Shown here: positions 1-5,620 of the stretch, in pieces | How the letters are laid out: every line of letters begins with the position of its first letter | How positions within the stretch are numbered: the first letter of the stretch is position 1 | Origin: CAVYGB01 sp046734815 | GTDB taxonomy: Bacteria > Myxococcota_A > Polyangia > Fen-1088 | Length of the DNA stretch: 5,620 nt | Direction of reading: 5' to 3' | Assembly (NCBI GenBank): GCA_046734815.1 | Contig: JBKPRZ010000302.1 | Location: 1-5,620 of the forward strand | Notes under the pieces: generated by a model | The model's input: the letters and a program-made list of their open reading frames with translations, nothing else | Databases searched by the model: none | What the model was told of the DNA's origin: nothing | Made by a program: the position numbers and the translations under genes

Positions 1-1
1 G

Positions 2-742
2 GACACGGCCCGGCCGCCCGGCGACGCCGCCCCGCCTCCCCCGGACGCTGCCCCGACCGCACCCGACGCGACCGCCAGCCCGCCTCCGCCATCGCCCGAT
101 CCCACTCCGCTGCCCGCGGTCGACGCGGCCCCGCAGGAGCCGCCGCGGGCGCTGCTGGTGGTCGGTGATCCCGCGCTGATCGCCACCGACCGGGCCGTCC
201 AGGAGCGCCTGGCCGCGCAGGCGACGGTGGAGGTGCGCGGCCAGACCGAGGCCACCGCCGACCAGGCGCGCGACAAGGCGCTGGTGGTCATCACATCCAG
301 CGTGACCGTCGCTGGGCTGGATCCGGCATTCGGCTCCGTGCCGGTTCCGCTCATCTTGCTCGAGCCCAACCTGATGGGTCAGATGCAATTGACCGGGCCG
401 GGCGACAGCGATCACGGTGCCACCGGTCGCACCGAGACGACGCTCACCATCACCGACGACCGGCACCCGCTGGCCGGCGGCCTCAGTGGCAGCGTGGTGG
501 TGTACGCCATGCCCTGGCGGCTGGCCTGGGGCGTTCCCGGTCCGGACGCCATCAGCGTGGCCGCGGTCCCCGCCGATGCGACCCACAAGGCCATCTTCTA
601 TTACCCGCCCGGCTCGCGCATGGTGGGCGTCACTGCCCCGGCCAAGCGGCTGGCCTTCTTCCTCCATGACAACCGCGACGAGAACCTCACGCCCCCGGCG
701 ATCACGCTGCTGGACGCGGCCATCGCCTGGATGCTCCGGTGA
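2..742 (+). CDS. Partial secreted-type protein: Pro/Ala/Asp-rich linker plus C-terminal ThuA/GATase1-like domain (5' end outside window)
   Basis: The frame is open from the left edge to a TGA at 740-742, giving 246 visible residues without the N-terminus. A GTG at 158 lies inside the domain and is not a credible start. Visible residues 1-48 are a low-complexity linker of Pro, Ala and Asp, as seen in exported proteins. Residues about 49-245 form one alpha/beta domain: a first strand (ALLVVGDP), a second hydrophobic strand ending in ITSS, a PLILLEPNL segment, a RHPLAGGLSG motif near residue 154, and a closing helix (LLDAAIAWML). This pattern resembles the ThuA-like, class I glutamine-amidotransferase-like domains found on secreted multidomain proteins. 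No cysteine is visible, so the amidotransferase nucleophile is absent and a binding role is more likely than catalysis. The missing N-terminal part may hold the main function. It ends 68 bases before the kinase on the same strand, so shared transcription is possible. The family assignment is from pattern memory, not a search. Confidence 0.72.
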   Translation, partial: DTARPPGDAAPPPPDAAPTAPDATASPPPPSPDPTPLPAVDAAPQEPPRALLVVGDPALIATDRAVQERLAAQATVEVRGQTEATADQARDKALVVITSSVTVAGLDPAFGSVPVPLILLEPNLMGQMQLTGPGDSDHGATGRTETTLTITDDRHPLAGGLSGSVVVYAMPWRLAWGVPGPDAISVAAVPADATHKAIFYYPPGSRMVGVTAPAKRLAFFLHDNRDENLTPPAITLLDAAIAWMLR

Positions 743-747
743 TTGCT

Positions 748-763
748 TGACCCGTTGCGGTCA
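748..763. promoter_or_regulatory. Candidate operator: inverted repeat TGACC-N6-GGTCA upstream of the kinase gene
   Basis: Two perfect 5-base arms (748-752 and 759-763) are separated by six bases, starting five bases after the stop of the upstream gene and ending 47 bases before the preferred kinase start. The left arm overlaps TTGACC (747-752), which resembles a -35 box, but no good -10 element follows at normal spacing. TGAC recurs in GTGACA at 767-772 and again at 802-807. No T-run follows, so it is unlikely to be an intrinsic terminator. In GC-rich DNA a palindrome this short can arise by chance. Confidence 0.25.
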
Positions 764-799
764 GGCGTGACATCCGGGCGCAGCGGGCGTCTCCATGGT

Positions 800-805
800 A
801 GGTGA
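800..805 (+). promoter_or_regulatory. Ribosome binding site deciding the kinase start (AGGTGA before GTG 811)
   Basis: AGGTGA matches part of the complement of the 16S rRNA 3' tail (AGGAGGTGATC). It ends five bases before GTG 811, with the AGG core eight bases upstream, which is ideal spacing. The in-frame GTG at 802 lies inside this site and has no comparable purine-rich site of its own, so 811 is preferred. The in-frame ATG at 874 would remove the positively charged part of the signal peptide. Confidence 0.55.
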
Positions 806-810
806 CACAA

Positions 811-3800
811 GTGCCCACGGCGGGCCACGCCTTCTCAACTCGCAGCCGTCCCGTCCGACGATTTTGCTGCCCCATGCTCCTGGTCCTCCTGCTGCCCGGG
901 GCGGCGCACGCTCTCGACCTGCGCCAGAGGCCTTTTTCGACGCGTTCGTGGGATCGTTCCGAGAGCCTGCAGGGGCTGGCCCAGGGTCCCGACGGCATGT
1001 TGTGGATCGCCTCGAAGGCGGGCCTGTCCCGCTTCGACGGGGATCGCTTCGTGGAGGTCGATCTCGGCGACGATGGCGAACGCCCCTGGTTGCGCCGGGT
1101 GCTGGCACCCGGCGACGGCTCGGTCTGGGTGGCCACGGGCGCTGGCACGCTGGGCTTTTCCGCCGACGGTCGGCTGCTGGCCCAGCACGACCAGCGCGGC
1201 GCCGCCCTGCTGCGCCTGTGGCCCTACCGCACGGGCGGCGAGGCCCAGCGCCTGCGCCGCTTCTCCGACGATGATGGCCTGCCCGATCCCTGGGTCTGGG
1301 CGATGGTGGAACAACCCGGCGTCGGCATCTGGGTGGGTACCGAGAACGGGCTGGCCCTGCTGACCGGCGGTCATTTCCGCAGCTACAGCGACGGGCTGCC
1401 CTCGACCCTGGTGACCGCGCTGGCCCTGGCGCCCGACGGCGCGTTGCTGGTGGGGACCGCCGCCGGCGTGGTGGTGCGGCGAAAGGACCGGTTCCTGCCC
1501 ACGCCCATCACCCAGCCTGTCGTGAGCGTCGCCCAGGACCGCGCCGGCCGCCTGTGGGCCTGCATCCGCGACCAGCTGCTGCGCGTGGATCCCGACGGCA
1601 CCCGCAAGAGCTTCCCCACCGACGGCACGCCCGCGGCGGTGGTGGTCGATCCCGAAGACAACGTCTGGGCCGGCGACGCCGTCGTGTTCGCGGGCGGCGA
1701 GCGGGTCGACCCGCCCAGCCTCAGCCCCAGCGGCCGCAACAGCCTGCTGGTGGACCGTGAAGGGAGCATCTGGGGCACCACCCGCGAGGGCAAGGTCAGC
1801 CAGATCCGCGCCCCCTGGGTGCGCAGCTTCGGCCCGCCCGAGGGGCTGCCCGGGCAGGTGGTCTTCTCGGTGCTGGCCGCGCGCGACGGCTCTATGTACG
1901 TGGCCACCCAGGGCGGCCTGGCCCGCTACGCCGACCACACCTTCAAGCTCTGGCCCACCGGCGACGACGTCGGCTGGGGGTGGCGCAACCTGGCCGAGGG
2001 TTTTCCCGGCACCCCCAATGCCGGCATCTGGGTGGCCAGCAGCCGACTGTCCCGCGGCGGGCCCGGCGGCTTCCACATGGTGCTCAACACCGATCCGCCG
2101 CTGGCCGAGATCGACTTTCCCAGCGTTGTCGCCACCCGCGACGGCGATCTGTGGCTGGCCCAGTCCGACACCGGCCTGTTGCGGTTCAGCCGCACCGATC
2201 TGTCGGCGCCCACCTTGCGCCTGCGGCCGCAGGACGGCCTGTGCAGCGCCGGCCTCACCCACGGCATCGAGACCGCCGACGGCTCGTTGTGGTTCGTCAG
2301 CGAATACGGATCGCAGCCCATCGGCGCCACCCGCGTACGCAACGGGAAGGCACGCTGTTACGGCCCCGCGGACGGCTTGCCAGCCGCCCAGATCGGCGCC
2401 GTCGCCGAGGACAGCGAGGGCACGGTCTGGCTGGGGGCCGGGTGGGGCGCGGGCCTGGTGCGCTTCAAAGACAAGCGCTTCCGGACCATCCCGGCGGCGG
2501 TGGGGCTGCCGCGCGCCAACATCACCGGGATCCTCGACGACCACCGGGGCTATCTGTGGATCGGTTCGGAGGCGGGGGTCTGGCGGGTGGCGAAGGGCGA
2601 TCTGCACCGCTGCGCCGACGTGGGCTGCGCCGCCGTGCACGCCACGGTCTTCGGCCGGGAGGAGGGGATGCGCGCGGCCGAATGCACCGGTGCCTTCCAG
2701 CCCAACATGGCCCTGGATGCGCAGGGCAACGTCTGGGTGGCTACCTTGAAGGGCGTCAGCGTCTTCCCGCCGCCCGAGCAGGCGCAGCGCCCGGTGGTCA
2801 CCCCGATGATCGAGGAGATCCGGCTGGACGGCGTGCCCGTCGACGGAGGCTCACGCATCCGCCTGGGGCCGATGAGCCACGACCTGGTCATCCGCTACAC
2901 GGCGCCGTCTTTCCTGGAGGCGGGTCGGCCGCGCCTGCGGCACCGGCTGCTGGGATACGACCCGGACTGGGTCGCGGCTGGCTCTCCCGCGCTGGCCCAC
3001 TACCGCGGCCTGGGCCCGGGGCGCTACCAGCTGGAGATCGCCACCGCTGCCGGTCCGACCGCCCTGCGCCTGGAGGTGGTCGCCGTGCCGCCGCTGTGGC
3101 GCACACCCTGGTTCATCGCTGCGCTGGTGATGGCGACGGCCGGCGCGGTGCTGGCCTTCCACCGCATGCGGGTGGCCCGCCTGCAGCTGCAGCACCGGGC
3201 GATCAGCCGCGAGCGGGCCCGCATCGCCCGCGACCTGCACGACGGGCTGGCCCAGAAGCTGACCGCCATCGGCCTGCTGACCGATCGTGTACGCCAGGAG
3301 GCGCCCGATCAGCACGCCTCGCAGCGGCTGGGCCAGATGCGCGAGATCGTCGGCGCCGCCCACGCCGAGCTGCGGGGGGCGATCTGGGATATGCGCGACA
3401 GCGGCGAGGCGGACAAGCGACTGGAGGTCCTGATCCAGCAGGTCATCGCCGATCAGGTGATCACGCCGCCCACGGCGATCCAGCTGCACACCGGCGGCCA
3501 GTCGGTGCCGGTGCGTGGCCTGCTGGCGCACGAGGTGCCGCTGGTGGTGAAGGAGGCGCTGACCAATGCCCTCCGCCACGCCGAGGCGCGCACCATCGAG
3601 GTCGGGATCCTGTCGGACGAGGAGGGCTTGCACGTCTGGGTGCGTGACGACGGCAAGGGCTTCTCGACCGATGCGGCCCGCTCGGGCGGCGCCTTCGGCC
3701 TGATGGGCATGCACGAACGCGCCCGCCGGATCAGCGGCACGCTCACCACCCACAGCGAGCGCGGCCGGGGCAGCGAGGTCTCGCTGTTCGTGCCCACGGA

Positions 3801-3825
3801 CTCGCGGAGCCAGGAACAGACATGA
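811..3825 (+). CDS. Two-component sensor histidine kinase with double beta-propeller sensor (Reg_prop), Y_Y_Y domain, HisKA_3 and HATPase_c
   Basis: This is a sensor kinase of about 1004 residues (numbered from GTG 811). Residues 1-34 form a Sec-type signal peptide: Arg-rich start, hydrophobic MLLVLLLPG core, AHA cleavage site. Residues about 40-655 contain fourteen blade motifs of the form G-x-hydrophobic-W-hydrophobic-G/A, from W65 to W642, fitting two seven-bladed propellers in the periplasm. Three blades deviate: blade 4 has Leu and blade 8 Tyr at the Trp position, and blade 7 is weak. A Y_Y_Y domain follows (about 663-760), then one transmembrane helix (about 767-783). The HisKA_3 H-box RIARDLHDGLAQ carries His810; the adjacent D-x-x-x-Q (811-815) is the phosphatase motif of this kinase class, so both kinase and phosphatase activity are expected. 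The HATPase_c domain shows the N box (Asn919), DDGKG (946-950) and FGLMGM (962-967), all intact. There is no fused receiver domain; the partner is the overlapping regulator gene. The ligand is unknown. In Bacteroidetes such sensors bind oligosaccharides, but that cannot be assumed here. Confidence 0.93.
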   Translation: MPTAGHAFSTRSRPVRRFCCPMLLVLLLPGAAHALDLRQRPFSTRSWDRSESLQGLAQGPDGMLWIASKAGLSRFDGDRFVEVDLGDDGERPWLRRVLAPGDGSVWVATGAGTLGFSADGRLLAQHDQRGAALLRLWPYRTGGEAQRLRRFSDDDGLPDPWVWAMVEQPGVGIWVGTENGLALLTGGHFRSYSDGLPSTLVTALALAPDGALLVGTAAGVVVRRKDRFLPTPITQPVVSVAQDRAGRLWACIRDQLLRVDPDGTRKSFPTDGTPAAVVVDPEDNVWAGDAVVFAGGERVDPPSLSPSGRNSLLVDREGSIWGTTREGKVSQIRAPWVRSFGPPEGLPGQVVFSVLAARDGSMYVATQGGLARYADHTFKLWPTGDDVGWGWRNLAEGFPGTPNAGIWVASSRLSRGGPGGFHMVLNTDPPLAEIDFPSVVATRDGDLWLAQSDTGLLRFSRTDLSAPTLRLRPQDGLCSAGLTHGIETADGSLWFVSEYGSQPIGATRVRNGKARCYGPADGLPAAQIGAVAEDSEGTVWLGAGWGAGLVRFKDKRFRTIPAAVGLPRANITGILDDHRGYLWIGSEAGVWRVAKGDLHRCADVGCAAVHATVFGREEGMRAAECTGAFQPNMALDAQGNVWVATLKGVSVFPPPEQAQRPVVTPMIEEIRLDGVPVDGGSRIRLGPMSHDLVIRYTAPSFLEAGRPRLRHRLLGYDPDWVAAGSPALAHYRGLGPGRYQLEIATAAGPTALRLEVVAVPPLWRTPWFIAALVMATAGAVLAFHRMRVARLQLQHRAISRERARIARDLHDGLAQKLTAIGLLTDRVRQEAPDQHASQRLGQMREIVGAAHAELRGAIWDMRDSGEADKRLEVLIQQVIADQVITPPTAIQLHTGGQSVPVRGLLAHEVPLVVKEALTNALRHAEARTIEVGILSDEEGLHVWVRDDGKGFSTDAARSGGAFGLMGMHERARRISGTLTTHSERGRGSEVSLFVPTDSRSQEQT
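3812..3815 (+). promoter_or_regulatory. Ribosome binding site (AGGA) for the response regulator, inside the kinase 3' end
   Basis: AGGA lies six bases before ATG 3822, within the last codons of the kinase gene. The regulator ATG overlaps the kinase TGA in the sequence ATGA (3822-3825). This arrangement usually means translational coupling, which keeps the two partners in proportion. Confidence 0.6.
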
Positions 3826-4472
3826 GCCAGACCATCGAACCCGCCACGGACATCCGGGTGCTGCTGGTGGAGGACAACTTTTACACCCGTCTGGGGACCG
3901 CCGCCTTCCTGCGCGGCCAGCCCGGCATCGAGATCGTCGGCCAGGCCGAGGACGGCGCCCACGCGCTGGAGCTGTTCGCCCAGCTGGCCCCCGACGTCAC
4001 GGTGGTGGACCTGCGCATGCCGCGCATGGACGGCTTGCAGCTCATCGGCGCCCTGCGCGCCCGGGTGCCAGACGCGCGCATCCTGGTGCTGACCCACTAC
4101 CAGGGCGACGAGAACATCTTCCAGGCGCTGAAGGCCGGGGCCAGCGGCTATCTCACCAAGGAGACGCCCGGCGAGGAGCTGCTGGCGGCGGTGCAGGCGG
4201 TGGCGGCGGGTGAACGTTTCTTCCCGCCCGAGATCGCCCGCCGGATCGAGGCCAGCGCCAGCCGCCCGCAGCTGACCCGCCGCGAGCTGCAGGTCCTGGA
4301 GCAGATCGCCGACGGCGCCTCCAACCGCGAGACCGCCACCGCGCTGGGCATCTCCGAGCGCACGGTGGGCCTGTACGTGAGCAGCATCCTCAGCAAGCTG
4401 GGCGCCCGCAGCCGCACCGAGGCCGTCTCCATCGCCCTCTTCCGCGGCATCCTGCAGAGCGGCCCCCTGTGA
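3822..4472 (+). CDS. NarL/LuxR-family response regulator (receiver plus HTH)
   Basis: A complete 216-residue protein, the usual length for this family. Residues about 11-127 are a receiver domain: acidic pair Glu17-Asp18, phosphoacceptor Asp63 in VVDLRMPRMDG, switch residue Thr91, and conserved Lys113 in YLTKE. All residues needed for phosphorylation are present. Residues about 150-211 are a LuxR-type helix-turn-helix: LTRRELQVLEQIADGASNRE, then ISERTV and a recognition helix ending in SSILSKLGARSRTEAV. The usual His of the recognition helix (as in NarL, LHV) is Tyr185 here, a mild deviation. It overlaps the kinase gene by four bases and is its evident partner: phosphotransfer from kinase His810 to Asp63 should promote dimerisation and DNA binding in the cytoplasm. 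Target promoters are unknown; autoregulation and control of the neighbouring porin are possible. The stop is only three bases from the stop of the convergent porin gene. Confidence 0.95.
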   Translation: MSQTIEPATDIRVLLVEDNFYTRLGTAAFLRGQPGIEIVGQAEDGAHALELFAQLAPDVTVVDLRMPRMDGLQLIGALRARVPDARILVLTHYQGDENIFQALKAGASGYLTKETPGEELLAAVQAVAAGERFFPPEIARRIEASASRPQLTRRELQVLEQIADGASNRETATALGISERTVGLYVSSILSKLGARSRTEAVSIALFRGILQSGPL

Positions 4473-4475
4473 CCA

Positions 4476-5620
4476 TCAGAACGACGCGAGAAAGGCGGCC
4501 AGGGCGGTCAGCTGGGCGCTGCGCGCTTCGTTCCCATGGCGCAGGAGGTCCCGGTTCGAGTAGTCACCCCGCAGCTCCAGCCGGATCTCGTAGTTCGACC
4601 CCACCGTGATCCCGCCCTGCAAGGTGGTCTCGAACAGGTTCACGTCCTGGGTCAGCCCGCCGTAGCCGCCCTTGCGGGTGGCCAGCGCCTCCGCGCGCAT
4701 GGCGATGTACAGAAGCTCTCCCAGCACGAACCGCCCCATCAGCGCGCCTCCGATCCAGTACGCGTCGCCGTCCTTGGAGTAGTCCACGTTCAGGTTGATG
4801 GCCACCCGCTCGCCGAAGCTCTGACCGGCCACCAGGTCCAGCAGCAGCCGGTTGCTCCCCTGATCCTGCGCGGGGCCTTCCTTGCCCAGATAGGCGGTCA
4901 AGGACAGCGAGGTGGCGGTGGTCGGGGTGAAGCCCACCGACAGCCCCAGCGTCTTCCAGGCGTTGTTGTCGGGATCGTTGTTGGTCGCGCCGTTGACCAG
5001 GCTGGCCTGCACGCTCAAGAGCTCGTTGGGCTTGAGGGTCAGCCGCAGCCCGGTGTGCACGAACGGGATGCCGTTGAACAGCAGCGAGCGCGAATACAGC
5101 CAGTTGCGGTTGGACTCGGTCACCTCCGCGCCCGCGGTGGTGTTGAACTTGCCGGCGTCGAAGGTGGCGATGCCCAGCCGCGCGGTGGCGTAGGCCTGCT
5201 GGATGATGAAGGCCCCGTTGTACAGGGCAGCCGCCGGGATGGGGTCCGATCCCGCCACGCTGGACCGGTTGATGATCGCGCCCACCTGGCCGTAGCCCAG
5301 GTCCACCCGCAGCCCCACCGGGTCGGCGTCCATCTGCAGCGCCAGCTTCGCGTAGGCCAGGGTGAACGTGTTCCCCAGGGTGTCGAACACGCGCAGATCC
5401 GGGTCCTCGATCGAGCTCGCCCCGCTCAGCTTGTACAGGTAATAGCTGTCGACCAGCCCCTCCCACTTCAAATTTGCCAGCACCCCCGCGGGGCCGCTCG
5501 ACTCCAGCGGCGGCGGCGGCAGATCGATCGGCGGCTGCGCGCCCGGATCGACCACCGGCGGAGGGGCGGGGGGCAAGGGCGGCACCACCGGCGGCGGCGG
5601 CTCGGGCTCGGCCGGGGGCC
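4476..5620 (-). CDS. Partial outer-membrane beta-barrel protein, OmpL-like porin-2 (BBP2) type, with Pro-rich N-terminal extension (5' end outside window)
   Basis: The frame runs from the right edge to a TGA at 4478-4476. A GTG at 5588 lies in the proline-rich segment, and the frame stays open upstream with more Pro/Glu codons, so the true start and signal peptide are outside the window. The first visible part (5618-5508) is almost all Pro with some Val, Ala, Asp and Glu. From about 5490 on, some 335 residues show alternating polar/hydrophobic strands rich in Gly, Asn, Tyr and Leu, for example LRVDLGYGQVG and VAINLNVDYSKDGDAYWIGG, typical of a transmembrane barrel. The segment ESNRNWLYSRSLLFNGIPF (5122-5066), a GLRL strand and the terminal Phe fit the OmpL-like porin-2 family and the C-terminal signal used by the BAM complex. 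The likely role is diffusion of small solutes across the outer membrane; the substrate is unknown. The Pro-rich part may span the periplasm or contact peptidoglycan. The gene converges on the two-component operon, so its promoter lies beyond the right edge. The family call is from pattern, not a search. Confidence 0.82.
   Translation of the reverse strand, partial: PPAEPEPPPPVVPPLPPAPPPVVDPGAQPPIDLPPPPLESSGPAGVLANLKWEGLVDSYYLYKLSGASSIEDPDLRVFDTLGNTFTLAYAKLALQMDADPVGLRVDLGYGQVGAIINRSSVAGSDPIPAAALYNGAFIIQQAYATARLGIATFDAGKFNTTAGAEVTESNRNWLYSRSLLFNGIPFVHTGLRLTLKPNELLSVQASLVNGATNNDPDNNAWKTLGLSVGFTPTTATSLSLTAYLGKEGPAQDQGSNRLLLDLVAGQSFGERVAINLNVDYSKDGDAYWIGGALMGRFVLGELLYIAMRAEALATRKGGYGGLTQDVNLFETTLQGGITVGSNYEIRLELRGDYSNRDLLRHGNEARSAQLTALAAFLASF

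Noticed and set aside
158..160. GTG at 158 as the start of the first gene
   Set aside because: It falls inside the first beta strand of the domain (ALLVVGDP), and the frame is open to the left edge with a typical exported-protein linker.
748..763. The palindrome as an intrinsic terminator of the first gene
   Set aside because: The stem is only five base pairs and no T-run follows it.
747..775. A sigma-70 promoter with TTGACC as -35
   Set aside because: No -10 hexamer close to TATAAT lies 16-18 bases downstream, so a promoter cannot be claimed from the sequence alone.
835..2640. A 601-codon open frame on the minus strand, opposite the kinase sensor region
   Set aside because: It lies entirely inside the well-supported kinase gene. 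Its product is Gly/Ala/His/Gln-rich low complexity with no recognisable domain, as expected from the complement of GC-rich codons.
1980..3647. A 555-codon plus-strand open frame overlapping the kinase in another frame
   Set aside because: Its Arg/Pro/Ala-rich, domain-free translation is the usual by-product of high GC, and the kinase frame here contains intact catalytic motifs.
2851..3753. A 300-codon minus-strand open frame opposite the kinase catalytic region
   Set aside because: It is antisense to HisKA_3 and HATPase_c coding sequence, with no domain and no ribosome binding site that I can see.
4564..5466. A 300-codon minus-strand frame alternative to the porin frame
   Set aside because: Its translation is Gly/Arg/Ala-rich without strand periodicity, whereas the other frame shows clear beta-barrel strands and a terminal Phe.

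Overview
The window is GC-rich throughout and almost fully coding. It reads as one stretch of a high-GC Gram-negative genome. Three things point to Myxococcota (former Deltaproteobacteria): an outer-membrane beta-barrel with a long proline-rich N-terminal extension, an Asp/Ala/Pro-rich linker ahead of a secreted-type GATase-like domain, and a large propeller-sensor histidine kinase with GTG start and codons strongly ending in G or C. This is inference from style only. There is no rRNA or marker gene, and Xanthomonadales or Acidobacteriota are not excluded.

Layout, left to right. (1) Positions 2-742 (+) hold the 3' part of a gene whose beginning lies outside the window; it encodes a proline-rich linker followed by a ThuA/GATase1-like domain with no cysteine. 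(2) A 68-base gap (743-810) carries a small palindrome and the ribosome binding site of the next gene. (3) Positions 811-3825 (+) encode a membrane-bound sensor histidine kinase of about 1004 residues: signal peptide, fourteen propeller blades, Y_Y_Y domain, one transmembrane helix, HisKA_3 and HATPase_c domains. (4) Positions 3822-4472 (+) encode a NarL/LuxR-type response regulator whose start overlaps the kinase stop by four bases (ATGA). (5) Positions 4476-5620 (-) hold a convergent gene for an outer-membrane beta-barrel of the OmpL-like porin-2 type; its 5' end lies beyond the right edge. No gap longer than 68 bases exists.

The kinase and regulator form a clear two-component pair. The periplasmic propellers should sense a ligand, the signal should cross the single membrane helix, the kinase should phosphorylate the regulator, and the regulator should bind DNA. 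The ligand and the target genes cannot be read from the sequence. The adjacent porin is a possible but unproven target.

I found no RNA genes, mobile elements, CRISPR arrays or insertion sequences. I do not see a clearly new system. The points worth a second look are the double seven-bladed sensor beside a porin, the palindrome upstream of the kinase, and the three-base convergent junction.
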